From Pseudoips prasinana (taxonomy: Eukaryota > Arthropoda > Insecta > Lepidoptera > Nolidae): a stretch of 64,000 nt of DNA. Where the stretch lies: the NCBI GenBank assembly GCA_951640165.1, contig OX621245.1, positions 24,048,330 through 24,112,329 on the forward strand. Direction: 5' to 3'. A program made the translations under genes and the position numbers. Shown here piece by piece: positions 42,945 to 53,885 of the stretch; position 1 is the first letter of the stretch; each line of letters begins with the position of its first letter. The notes below the pieces were generated by a model that was not told where the DNA came from, searched no databases, and saw only the letters and a program-made list of their open reading frames with translations.

Positions 42945-43975
42945 AAGAAATAAATAATATCCCTTTGGGCGGACTAGGAAGCGTTAGATAGATAACTCTT
43001 TATTGCACACCAAAGACATAAACTTAGAGTAAAAAATTACATTAAAATGGAAATAGTACAAGTGGCGGCCTTATCGCTAAAAGCGATCTCTTCCAGGCAA
43101 CCGATGCATGGACCAGAACTGTTAGTGAATAGAAAGACGGGGGTAGTAGGTGGTGTACAGAACAAAAGATGAATGAATATACCGAAGGTACATTCAATAG
43201 CAGAAAATTTATTTGAATATTACGAAATCAATAAAATAATATAAATAAATATATATAATTATATATATGTGTATATATACATATGAATACAAACATACAT
43301 AAATACACAAAATGGCATTCAGAGTGTTGTCAGATAATGTTCGTTTAAGCGTTTTTATGATACTACCTAGAAAATTGCGTTACAAACCGATTGGTCTGCG
43401 TCGATAAACTTTAAAATGATATTTATTAGTCTATTGTCCAGGTTTTAGTGGAAGGATTAGCGGATAGACTACAAAATATATATTACAACAAAAATGTGAG
43501 CCGTCACGGGACGCATGGCAGATGTGAAACATCGGCATTATTTTGTAAAAGTAATATGCAGAAAAGGACATATTGTGATAGGAACTAAATATGTCATAAT
43601 GATAAAATAAAAAGTCGATTGCGCATGCGCCACGGCATGCGTCGCCACGCCAGAAATCTGTTTTACGTGCGGCTATAGATGTTTCACATCAAAATCAAGG
43701 AATTTTAATTACTATCTTTGGACCTCTTAGTACAGTACCTCCGTTTTTCCACTTTTTGTTTTAACAAACTCTTATATTTAACAACCAATTAAATAGAAAA
43801 AAAATGTAAAACGTATGGTGCAATAAATACCCCTTCGGACGGTCAAGGAAGTGTTTTATTGATACTACCTAGAAAATTGCGTTTCAAAACGATTAGTGTG
43901 CGTCAATAAACTGTCATAAGATATTTATTAGTCTATTGTCCAGATTTTTGCGATACGACTAGCGGTCCTACCACG
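42945..43975. repeat. direct duplication, ~150-bp unit, two copies
   Basis: Copy 1 is 42955-42985 plus 43347-43480; copy 2 is 43825-43975. Shared blocks: GATACTACCTAGAAAATTGC, TTTATTAGTCTATTGTCCAG and a GGAAG-GTT border. The first is split by a LINE insertion at 42986-43346. Confidence 0.7.
42986..43346 (-). mobile_element. 5'-truncated LINE 3' end with target duplication
   Basis: AAGCGTT lies at both edges (42979-42985 and 43347-43353). It starts AGATAGATAACTCTTTATTG; on the minus strand the element ends in (TATC)n. Inside, GTGGCGGCCTTATCGCTAAA and AGCGATCTCTTCCAGGCAAC are hallmarks of a LINE 3' end very common in Lepidoptera. Confidence 0.8.
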
Positions 43976-44269
43976 GTAAGTCCTATATTAATACTATATA
44001 TTGTACCGTAGAAAATACTGCCGGTGATTATGACGCCCTCGGGCTTTGGAGCGATACTTACCAATTAATTCTTGTTTATTGCAACTTAATATTGATAAGT
44101 TCCAATGTTCGATCGATATGTAATCTAAATGGAGACGCAAAATTATAACCTACAAAACCTGGATAAGAATTTTCAGGCAGCTTGTAAAGGCTTTACAGGA
44201 TCGAAACTATGATGATTGCTTTTTGTATGTTAAAGATTGGGTATGATTTTGTTTTCTTCAGTTTGACGT
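43976..44269. other. no supported feature
   Basis: Short spacer, nothing recognised. Confidence 0.4.
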
Positions 44270-44505
44270 TTCGGATAGTAGGAATCTTCCTTTAGTTTTC
44301 ATTCGGATCGATTAAATGCCACTTTCCGAACCACAATCGGTCAGGTGGCCCACATCTTCCCGAATTAATGTAAAGGAACAGTCCATACAAAACCGACTCA
44401 CTCATGCATCTCCGGTAGTTACCGAGGGGTTCCAACACCAAAGGGATTGTCTTTTGGCGCGGGTTACTTAGTATTGTGCTTGCCTGAGCCCTCATTGGCA
44501 TGAAT
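44270..44505. repeat. dispersed repeat, family X, second copy
   Basis: TTCATTCGGATCGATTAAAT, GAATTAATGTAAAGGAACAG, CCAACACCAAAGGGATTGTC and TTGGCGCGGGTTACTTAGTA share order with 9150-9310. Class unknown. Confidence 0.45.
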
Positions 44506-45094
44506 GTTCTATGGAGCAGTGGCAGTCACCTTCGTTAGCTGTCAAAGTCATGTTAATAAAAAATCTGGCCATCGAAAAGATTGAATAACAAAACAGTTCT
44601 GTGCTAATTATTTCTATGAACAAGTTAATCGAAAATCGAAGCATTGCTAGGATTTTCGTTAGGACCTTATTTAGGCATCTATCGGCTCACTACCTCGTAC
44701 GATGTTCGACTACTGATAATGATCTCATTGTCAGTTCCGAGATAAATATTTTTGGTACCTGTTTATTTTTGCCTCTAAAATTTCTCAATACCCATTATTC
44801 CCTTTTATTCTTTTGCCTGTGACTACCCCAGTCTCTTAAAACGTATGTTGCAGAAGCTAAGTAGAAGCAACATTTACTCTATAATTGCCCTTAAATTGTA
44901 AATTTCTATAATACGCTGTATGAATTATAAACCGCAAAGAAATAATAGCGTAAATTTTGCCATCCCTAGGTTTGTCAATATAAGTAATAAGCCCGCCAGT
45001 TTCTCATGAATTATCCCACTGCTATATGTGCTAATTCTTCTTATAAACACAGTTATCTTAAAACAAGACATTTGTATGGTGTTTCGTTACGCAT
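44506..45094. other. no supported feature
   Basis: AT-rich spacer. Confidence 0.4.
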
Positions 45095-45429
45095 TCTGTC
45101 ATCTATAGATATAAAAACAATGATATTACCGTAAGCCTCAGAACAAGTATCTACTAATAACTCATGTTTCATTCATACCAATGCGGAGCAAACATTCTAA
45201 CTGCTAACACAACAATGGTTGACTTCGACCCACTTAAATAACTACATCTAACCAAACGACATTACAAAATTAACCATTCAATTATTGTATCTCAATTGGA
45301 ATTGTAACACGAACTTATTAACGTATGGATAAATAAAGAATGGTGTTTGGCTTTCGTTAGAAGTTCGCTTCGGAGTTAATACTTTAGTTTTTGTTAATCT
45401 TCTCCTGTTGCTGTAAAATAAAACACTAA

Positions 45430-45565
45430 CCGAGTTGACTGGACTATTGGTCCAGTGGTTAGTGACTCTGATTTCTAAGCCAGAGGTCGTGGCTTCGATC
45501 CCCAACCAGGTCAAATCTTTGTGATGAGCTTGATTATTTGTTTTCTCTGGGTGTAATTTATTTAT
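45430..45565 (+). mobile_element. SINE-C, 3'-truncated
   Basis: Head GGACTATTGGTCCAGTGGTT, B-box region GTGGCTTCGATCCCCAACC, body TTTGTGATGAGCTTGATTAT and GGGTGTAATTTATTTATG. Confidence 0.72.
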
Positions 45566-45739
45566 GTGGCCAAATTCTGCGTCACAAAAATTTTATTAGA
45601 TTGCCATCGACACACTAAGAAGAAGATCCGGTTAACTTGGATGTCAATGATGAACAACGAGTCGGCATCATATGTATTTTTAAAAGGCAATTACGGCACT
45701 GGCGTCATAAATACATTCTTGTATCGAGTACTTCACAAA

Positions 45740-45890
45740 CAATCAGTTCATGGACACAAAGAACACCCAGACTTACAACAATAATTTATGGTTCACTCAA
45801 ATAGTGTGTGGGATTCGAACGCAAAACACGAGGGTTCGAGGAAGTAGCGAGGCGACCACCTTAACCACTGCGCCACAAGTGCATGCCAAT
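45740..45890 (-). mobile_element. SINE-D, decayed
   Basis: On the minus strand: CACTTGTGGCGCAGTGGTTA head, GCGTTCGAATCCCAC B box, body GGTTCACTCAAATAG in reverse. A small insertion (GAGGGTTCGAGGAAG) lies between the A and B boxes. Confidence 0.65.
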
Positions 45891-46601
45891 CAGAGTGCTG
45901 TCGCTCATAAAGTTCTGTAGTAGCAATCGGGTATAATGCAGTCGCAATTTACTTAGTACACCCTGTTAACTCTTAGGAAGTCTTCAGTGAATAATAGCTG
46001 TTCCTACGTGATTTAACCATATACATCACTGTTCAGAGATGCTAAGGTATTGTCACACTGTCCTTTACATGTTAGGCTCTCGAGCCGGTAGTTTATGTCC
46101 TACAAGCGATACTAACTAGCTATCACTTCGCAACACGGGACGCCAAGTTGCAAAGGTTATATGGACTTCGAAGGCGTTATTTTCTACTTGAAAACAGTTA
46201 TTTCCTGAGAAAAACTGAATGTATTACGTTCCTAAACGGTTAAGTAAGTGTGAATTCATGCCAAGTCAATAGTTTAATGACTAACCTCCTAGGTCATTTG
46301 ACATTAAACAATCGATGTCCATAGATGCTAAGGTACTTTCACACTGTCCTTTACATGTCAGGCCGTCGAGAAGGCACCGACTATTATAGTTATCATTCGG
46401 CAGCTCGGGAACCGAATTTTAAAACATTTATGGATTTCCAAGATTTTTTTTTCTACTTCTAAACGGTTATTCCATGAGCAAAACTGGATTTATTCCGCTC
46501 GTAAACGGGTCAGTATGAGTCATCTAAGGCAAACTTTTAGAATGTTTTCAATGATTTATAGCTACCCCTATGTGATTTAATCATATACAATCTATGCAGA
46601 T

Positions 46602-46830
46602 GTTTTTTTCATCGGGTCTAGTCCCACCCTCTTATCCACCACTGCAACTCCTGTAATCATGTGGATCAACAGTGGCACACAATGAATTGACACTGAGCGT
46701 TGAGGTTCAGGCATGTCCCGCGGAATCGCTTTGACCGACTTGGATCCGCCACGAATTTAATCAGAAAGAATCAAGGAGGAGTGTGAAAATGAATAGTTCC
46801 ACCTGTTCATCTTCATTCTATCATTCAATC
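46602..46830. repeat. insertion within a satellite unit
   Basis: The third ~270-bp unit breaks off after CATATACAATCTATGCAGAT and resumes at CTGTTCAGTAATGCTAAT. The ~230 bp between is GC-richer and unrelated to the other units. No terminal repeat was recognised. Confidence 0.45.
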
Positions 46831-47314
46831 TGTTCAGTAATGCTAATATACGGTCACACTATCCTTTACATATGTGTCCGTCGAGTCGGGAGTTTATATC
46901 TTATAAGCGGCACTGACGACTTATCACTCGGCAATTTGGTACACCAAGTTACAAAGGTTTTATTTCTAAAATTATTTTTTTATTCACACCAATGCGGAGC
47001 TAACAAAAGATATTACAACAATGTTTGACTTCGACCTACTTAAATAACGACGTCTAACGAAACGACATTACAAAATTAACCATTCAATTATTGTATCTCA
47101 ATTGGAATTCTAATAAGAACTTATCAGTTAACAATATGTGTAATTGAAAGAGTCTATTACTCGATTCTGAATAACTATCGGTACAATCGATTGGTTGTGA
47201 TGCAGTTCGCCTTTAGGGTGACGCCGTTCTAAACGCAAATAGAATTTTAATCATTTAGTTGACCTAAATTATTTAAAAATGATAAGACTTTTTGGCAGTA
47301 TTTATATCTGGTCA

Positions 47315-47482
47315 ATTTCATCATAATTTCAGCGGAAAGACTTCACGGCTGGACATAGGCCTCTCCCAGAGATGTCCACAAATGCCGGTCTTTCGCTACC
47401 CATATGCAGCGACTTTCAGCGACCCTTACAAGATCATCGGTCCATCTTGCAGGGGGCATGCCCACGCTGTGTCTTGCGGTTC
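47315..47482 (-). mobile_element. RTE LINE 3' end
   Basis: TTTCATCATAATTTCAGCGG, GACATAGGCCTCTCCCAGAG, TCCACAAATGCCGGTCTTTC, CATCTTGCAGGGGGCATGCC and ACGCTGTGTCTTGCGGTTCG. Reaches the last ORF2 codons on the minus strand. Confidence 0.7.
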
Positions 47483-48254
47483 GTGGGTGGATCACGTAGT
47501 TCTAAACTAAGAGGAATTCATGCCAATAGTTCTTCTGCTTCCATTACTTATCTCGATTCAATGTAATTTAGTTAAAGGTGTACTCCTGGGAATCCCCTAT
47601 TTCACACAGTTTGTCTCCATATTTATAAAATAAGCATTTGAAAATAGATAAAATGCGGTTTTGTGGTGTAAGCATTAAAGTTTAAGTTTATTCTTCCATA
47701 ACTCCCTATAGCCTAACCTAACCACATTTACTCTGCATAGAACAAAATAATAAGGAAGGAAATAAATAACATATTGTATTGCTTTGCGAACAATATGTTT
47801 TTGAAATTATTTTCTCTCTGTTAGTGTTTTTGTTTAATGAATGAGTTTACCGCCAATTACACTAGTGGCCATTTGGCTGATTATATGTGCATCGTCTCCG
47901 GTTTTATGGTCAACATTATAACGCAAATTATTATTAAAACTGAGGAATGCTGTGCTTTGTAGACCTACCCAGTCAGCTAAAACAAAGTGGCGAGCACAGT
48001 TATCATAGTCTCAGTATAAAAATAGACAGTACGGAAACTTCCTACAAACAGTCGAAACGGCACACTCACACAAACATGTGCATCGACAAGACCCCTAAGC
48101 GGTTGTCGCGGTGCTGTCAGTAATGAGTGTCGCGCCAAAACGAGTGGTCGCGTATAAGTTTATCTCCGCAATCTGTTTAATAATCCACGTGCGTATTGCG
48201 TATTATACGGCTGTTTGAACTTGGCTTGATCAAAACGGGAGCTTTCGTATTTTA

Positions 48255-48289
48255 ACCGTCCCGCTGGTTTTATAAATCAGCGGGACGGT
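48255..48289. repeat. GC-rich 12-bp stem-loop
   Basis: ACCGTCCCGCTG pairs perfectly with CAGCGGGACGGT around an 11-nt AT loop. GC-rich in an AT-rich region. Role unknown. Confidence 0.7.
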
Positions 48290-49195
48290 ATGTTTTAATA
48301 AAAATAATAATAGTTATCTAACAAATTAAAAGTCACAACCACAGATATCTACAATAGAGCGTCTACACATAGCTTCAATAGAGCGTAGGTAATTATTTTA
48401 TCAACTAGGCTCAGTTACCTTACTGACCATATTTATACTGTGTCATAGTTCTGGCCGAATGACAAAAATATATAGTTTATTTGAAAACTTGCACAGATAA
48501 CAAAACATAGCGAAATACGAAATAAATTGGTGGCCATTCGGCGGAATATATGTGCACCGTCTCCGATTATACGGTAAACATTATTACGCTAATTGTTATT
48601 AGAACAGAGGAATATTGTACTCATTAGTAGCTAACACAAAGTGGCGAGCACAGTTATCTTAGTTGCTGACGAATGACTAACGTAATTAAACCATATCATA
48701 CATTATACAATCCCTGTTCGAAGATGTTAAGGTACTGTCACGTGTCTATATGGTAGTTTAGTTTTTACATGCGGCACTGATAAGCTATCGTTCGTCAACT
48801 CAAGATGCCAAATTGCCAATGTTTTATGTTTATTTCAGTGATTTTGAAGTCTGGTCTTATTTTGTTCGTAAACAGCTAGTAAATGTGTAAGAACATAAAC
48901 TCTTAGAATGTCTTCAATGATGGAGACGAGAAAGACGGTTCGTACGTGATTTAACCATATACGATCACTATTCAGAGATGCTAATATACTGTCTTTTACA
49001 TGCCTGGCCGTCGAGTCGATAGTTTATGGCTTACAAGCGGCACTGACTAGCTATCACTCTGAAACTTGGGACGCCTCGTTGGTTTTATGGTGTTCAGTGA
49101 CGTTATTTTTTACTTGAAAACTGTGGTCTTGAAAAACTAAATTTATTCCGTCTCTAAACAGCTAAGTGTACTGCTATTACTTACGCCATAAGTTT

Positions 49196-49346
49196 ACACT
49201 TCAGATTTTATAAGCTTCTTTTTATAGAATACAATTTTTTTTAATTCCGACAACCATGCCAAGTTAAGAAGATGACTAAATTTAACAACCGAATGAATAT
49301 AAGTTAGCTTTCCAAAAACTGTGGTATTACTCATTTACTTACTTAC
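49196..49346. other. no supported feature
   Basis: Short spacer. Confidence 0.4.
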
Positions 49347-49608
49347 GACGGGCCTGTTGACGTGGTTCGTAGATACGCTGCCTTTCACGCTACAGGTCGT
49401 TGGTTCGATTCCCACTCGGGACAGATATTTATGTGCATGAACATGTCTGTTTGTCCTGATTTGTCCTCTGGGTGTAAATGATCCATATAAGTATGTATTT
49501 ACAAAAGAAAAAAAGTATATGTAGTATATCAGTTATCTGGTACAGTACAAGCTCTGCTTAGTTTGGGATCAGGTGGCCGTGTGTGGACATTGTCCCAGGA
49601 TAGTATTA
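49347..49608 (+). mobile_element. SINE-B, near-complete
   Basis: Head GGGCCTGTTGACGTGGTTCG, B box TTGGTTCGATTCCCACTC, body GTGCATGAACATGTCTGTTT with a small duplicated TTTGTCCT, tail GTACAAGCTCTGCTTAGTTT and TTGTCCCAGGATAG. Confidence 0.87.
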
Positions 49609-50342
49609 CTCACTTTAATAATTGACTATTAAGTTCACACTTGTAATTTGTATGTGCTTCATTTTCTAATCTACCTTCTTAACGGCTATCTACTAACCTG
49701 TTAAGAAGAATAATGTTTGTTTTCTCCCATATACTTGGTATAATATCTAAAGTCGTTACATTCCACCTCAAGCAATCAACGCTTCTTTCTATAATGTCAA
49801 GTAAGTAGAGATTGAATAGATGTGTTATTATATTTCAATCTTAAAAAACTACTGATCTGTGTGATCAAAGCTAAATAGTGACCTCTGATTTCTACCTCTA
49901 ACAATATAATAAGTACCCAACTCGGCCTTTCTCGCATTAAGGCCAATTTCTAGCTATATAGCTAAATCTGAACCACTATTTATACTGTTAAATTTAATAT
50001 CGCATGAAATGAAGAGAATGTCACGAAGATACCATCAAACTGTAAGCATTACTTGTAAGTATATTAACAGGCTTAGATTCAGCGAAACGACTTTGAAAAT
50101 CTGAATAGCGTGTGTCAAAGCCGGTTCGCTCTAAACATCAAACTGCCGTAACTTGTGACGGAATTAAACTGAAACTTGTACAAGTAATCTGCTATACTCA
50201 AGTTGTTTATGGTTTTGTTGATAGTTAAACCAGCTGTACTACAGTAAGCAACAAAAGTAGCTTCACTCGGAGTAAAGTATTATAACAGCAGCTTTTAATT
50301 TGGACTTTGCGACATACTGTCAGCGAAGGAAAGTAGGTATTG
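49609..50342. other. no supported feature
   Basis: AT-rich spacer. Confidence 0.45.
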
Positions 50343-50344
50343 TA

Positions 50345-50478
50345 CAGACGCCAGCACATCAAGCTACCCCAATCTGTCGAATTTCCCCAATAAAAGTGAA
50401 CTTTAAGCTTTTGTGATAAAGTTGAAAATCTATGAAAGAAATTTTACCGATTGGGGTAGCTGGATGTGCTCGCGTCTG
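50345..50478. mobile_element. TA-flanked MITE, copy 2
   Basis: 134 bp with ~34-bp complementary ends: CAGACGCCAGCACATC then AGCTACCCCAATC on the left, mirrored GATTGGGGTAGCT and GGATGTGCTCGCGTCTG on the right. TA at 50343-50344 and 50479-50480. Same family as 35028-35128. Confidence 0.8.
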
Positions 50479-50704
50479 TATAAATCCCTCGTTGACTGTC
50501 ATATAAGTCTAGCGGTCCAACCAAAGATAATTGGACCTAGTAATCGAAACACTGTCATCATCATTTTTTTCCATATGGCGGGTATGGTTTCCGCAGTTAG
50601 TCCCGATGTAAACCATTGTATAGAAATCACATATTATGAGGGTCCGTATTAAGTTCTTAATTAGCCTTTAATGTTTCTTAAAGTAGCACATAGAAATTTT
50701 GACG
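50479..50704. other. no supported feature
   Basis: Short spacer. Confidence 0.4.
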
Positions 50705-50850
50705 TAACATCAATCATCATCAACATATCAGCCGAAAGACGTCCATTGGTGGAAAAAGGATTCCCCCCATAGTCCCCACAATTGCCGGTCTTTAGTTATA
50801 CCCATATCCAGCGGCTCCCAGCGTGTGTAAGCCCTACAGATAGATCGATG
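50705..50850 (-). mobile_element. RTE LINE 3' end
   Basis: ATCAATCATCATCAACATAT, CAGCCGAAAGACGTCCATTG, GATTCCCCCCATAGTCCCCA, CAATTGCCGGTCTTTAG and CATATCCAGCGGCTCCCAGC. Confidence 0.72.
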
Positions 50851-51200
50851 ATCTTGTGACGTAAATTTACAGATATTAAATTACTAGTATAATCAATAAT
50901 AATTATTCCTTGTATAGTGTTTTGTTCATATCACTCTAATTATTGCGGTAGGCTTTAGAAAATCTAGGTAAAACCTGTTTACCAAGAGCGTTAACGACCA
51001 ATTCGGGGCCGAGGAAATGTGATCCGAAAAAGCCGTTGCATTATTCGTTCAAGATTTCGGAGCAACTTTCTGACTCCCAAGGGACCTATATTTCAGGATT
51101 CAGAACAGCTCCAATTATGATCGATATAATACGAATATAGTAAGTCAGTTTTAACCAACTTTAAAAGAAGCGAGGCTCTCAAGTCGACTGTATACTTACA
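50851..51200. other. no supported feature
   Basis: Spacer without recognised elements. Confidence 0.4.
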
Positions 51201-51314
51201 CAATCGCCGGCAATGTTCCGGATATTTAAATTATAGGTATCGAATTTTGTTACAAATGCGTCTAACAAAATTTCGATACCTTCAATTTAAATATCCGGAC
51301 AATGCTGGTGATTG
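51201..51314. repeat. 114-bp foldback repeat
   Basis: The arms at 51201-51252 and 51263-51314 pair at roughly 85 percent, sharing TCCGGATATTTAAATT and GGTATCGAA blocks, around a 10-nt loop. Older than the 25-kb hairpins, judging by mismatches. Confidence 0.72.
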
Positions 51315-52445
51315 TTTTTAACACATATAAACTATTTTAAAAATCATTACACCTCACTCCAATAGCTCGTATAAAGAACAGAGTTTACACGCTGTTAAGA
51401 TAATTAAAATACCGTTCATTTCACTTTTTCTATAATCCATTGCTTGCTTAATGAAGGTACTCTACAAACCGGTACCCGGTTGCATATGCATTTAGCATGT
51501 AATGTTAATACAACCGTTATCACAGTCATACTATCGTGTCTTATTTTGCATATCGCCTTGCATATCAGAGCGGGGTTAATCAAATATCTAATGAATCAAT
51601 TTTCGATCTACTGTGTGTTCCTGGTTGCGAGATAGTCGCATTGTTAGACTGTTTTGTTTGCTGGCCTCTGCATTTAAGTTGGCCCGGGCTTGATAAATAA
51701 TATTATAATTAATTTATGATAATTTTAAACCATTTACCATCGATTAAGTTAAAGTACTGACAAAGCAAGGGCAACAATATGTATCAAACATATTTTAAAC
51801 CATCCTGTATTGTATTTCATAATATAAACAGGAATTTTTCATTTCCATTATCCACAAATATAATAAATATTATAGGAATATTGCATATAATATTTATTAT
51901 ATTTTTTTGAGGAAAGGATAAAATTGCGGGAAAGTTTTGAAAATGGTTAGGTTAATAAATTGAAGCTAAAATTGTAGTCCTTGAGTTTCCGAATTGGTTT
52001 CAGTATTTCGCATTTATGAATCATAAACCAAGAAACCCGCTTAAAACATACCTTGCGATAGTGAAACTTGAGCAGTAATTACTTCTCTATTGCAAATTCG
52101 TATTATGTATCAGTGAATGATACATCATACAAATTTGCAAAAACAGCTATAACTGTGCCAATTTTGCTATTTATTTATTAGAGCAATTAGTACGGCTACA
52201 TGCGTTAATTAGACAATAAGTATTCATATTAAATCTTATTACTCGCGCGCATATTTTTTGAAACATTCCAAACAAACTGGCATTATTGTCTTTGCGTCCA
52301 AGGAAGCGTTGATATGCGTGAGAACAAGAGGAACTAGTGGATTGGCGAGCACAATTTGCGGCTTTTGTGCTGTAAAATTATAACATTATTTATATATTAT
52401 ATTCGGTGGGTAGTAATAGAAAAATAGGTTGCCATGACAGCGTAA
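51315..52445. other. no supported feature
   Basis: AT-rich spacer. A short imperfect dyad of ATAATATTTATTATATT near 51855-51905 is low complexity. Confidence 0.4.
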
Positions 52446-52700
52446 ATAATAATAATATCCTGGACTTTATTCACAAAAGGCTAACTGATCCCAAACTAAG
52501 CAGAGCATGTACTATGGAAACCAGTTAAATGATATACTATATATACTTCTTTTCTTATGTAAATACATACTCATATAAATAATAACACCCAGGCTCAGGA
52601 CAAACAGACATGTTTATGCACATAAATATCTGTCCTGGTTGGGAACCGAAGCCACGACCTGCTGCATATAAGGTAAGTATTTACCAACCGCCAATGAATC
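52446..52700 (-). mobile_element. SINE-B, decayed
   Basis: ATAATATCCTGGACTTTATT, CTAACTGATCCCAAACTAAG, GCATGTACTATGGAAACC, ACAAACAGACATGTTTATGC, CTGTCCTGGTTGGGAACCGA. The head is degenerate after 52665. Confidence 0.78.
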
Positions 52701-53137
52701 CATTAGTATCAGTTTCGAGTGTCAACCATGGCCCGTGCTACCTGCGAACAAATATACAGTTAAATAGTGATGTCTGATAAGGATAATTGACTATTAAATA
52801 AGAAACTTGCGCAAGAGTTCAATTCGTTTAACTATGTCCAATGGTGTAGCAACAATCGAATGCTTTTATATCGAATCGATCACTAAGTAATTTTGATGAT
52901 CAAAACAACAGTTACTAGTTTTTTTTATGTAAACACCCATTATACATTAATGAGATTCATACTGTTAAAGAGATTCCAGATATGAATTCAATTCTGACAA
53001 AAACAAACCAAATAATAAAAGTAGTATTTAAATAAAAAAATAACATTTAAAATAGTTTAGTGGCGTAAAAGATTGAAGAATCCGATATTATATATAGAAT
53101 AATATAAGAAAGGTTAAATATTTATTGAACACATACT
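52701..53137. other. no supported feature
   Basis: AT-rich spacer. Confidence 0.4.
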
Positions 53138-53340
53138 GCACTTGTGGCTCAGCGGCTAAGACAGTCGCCTCGCCGCATCGTGTCGCAGGTTCGATTCCCG
53201 CGCCGGATAACTATTTGTGTGGCCCATAAATAGTTGTTCTGAGTCTGGAAGTCATTTGTGTCCGTCTATTATATGTTTGTAAAGTACCCCGCGACACAGG
53301 GATTAATTTCCCTAATGCGGGCGTAGTCTTTATTAAAAAA
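53138..53340 (+). mobile_element. SINE-D, near-complete
   Basis: Head TGCACTTGTGGCTCAGCGGC, B box AGGTTCGATTCCCGCGCC, body TTGTGTGGCCCATAAATAGT and GTTCTGAGTCTGG, end GACACAGGGATTAATTTCCC and GGCGTAGTCTTTATTAAAAA. Reference copy for this family. Confidence 0.87.
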
Positions 53341-53425
53341 ATACACGCACACATATATGTGTGTGCGTGTGACACATATATGTATGTATGTTTGTCTATG
53401 AGTGTGCCAAAAATATTTAATTTTT
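53341..53425. repeat. alternating purine-pyrimidine microsatellite
   Basis: Imperfect (CA)n/(TG)n with TATATA words, including dyad ACACATATATGTGTGT. Follows the SINE-D tail directly. Confidence 0.7.
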
Positions 53426-53459
53426 CTAATATTTTTTTTAAGTCAGCTTATTCTAGTAT

Positions 53460-53605
53460 CTTCATGTTTGAAGGGTACGTTAACCTGGCGGTCCCGGTTG
53501 TCGTTATTAGACAACAGACGTGAAGCCATGTCAGACCTAGGGACCGGCTTTAACAACTCTTGAGACTAAGGTAACCACTGTCCATAGGATAAGCAAATCC
53601 ATATT
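53460..53605 (+). mobile_element. 5S-derived SINE tail, 5' truncated
   Basis: CGGTCCCGGTTGTCGTTATT, AGACAACAGACGTGAAGCCA, TGTCAGACCTAGGGACCG and GAGACTAAGGTAACCACTGT match the body end of copies at 600 and 30085. No 5S part remains. Confidence 0.68.
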
Positions 53606-53750
53606 TTTTTTAAATTATGTTTGATACATGTCTACTAATTTCAAGTATTTTGTCCACATGTAGCAAATTACGTTCGAACATGATAATATATATTAGTCAA
53701 AATGTATTTGGTAGAGAACTTAGAAGACAGACGTTGTGATTTCAATAGTT
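53606..53750. other. spacer between inverted SINE tails
   Basis: AT-rich, nothing recognised. Confidence 0.4.
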
Positions 53751-53751
53751 T

Positions 53752-53885
53752 ACTTTATTTTATCGTATGGGCAATAGTGGCTCTGTGTCAGAGTTGTTCA
53801 AGAAGCTCAGTAGTCAGTAGGCCTCAGACATGGCTTACCACTGTTGTCTAACAACTACAATCGGGACCGCCCCAGCTTGATTTCA
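53752..53885 (-). mobile_element. 5S-derived SINE tail, inverted partner
   Basis: On the minus strand: GGCGGTCCCGATTGTAGTTG, TTAGACAACAGTGGTAAGCC, ATGTCTGAGGCCTACTGAC and a tail reaching GCCCATACGATAAAATAAAG. Lies opposite in orientation to 53460-53605. Confidence 0.65.

Larger units (their letters stand above)
45095..49195. repeat. complex local repeat region (three unit types)
   Basis: Type 1 (45175-45310 and 46983-47125): ACCAATGCGGAGC, CTTCGACC-ACTTAAATAAC, CATTACAAAATTAACCATTC. Type 2, a degenerate ~270-bp satellite, near 46010, 46290, 46560, 48690 and 48945: ATGCTAAGGTA-TGTCACACTG, CCTTTACATG, GTCGAGTCG-TAGTTTAT, GCGGCACTGACTAGCTATCA. Type 3 (47868-47995 and 48530-48655): TGGTGGCCATT, TGTGCACCGTCTCCG, AAAGTGGCGAGCACAGTTAT. 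No coding signal was seen in any unit. Confidence 0.7.
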
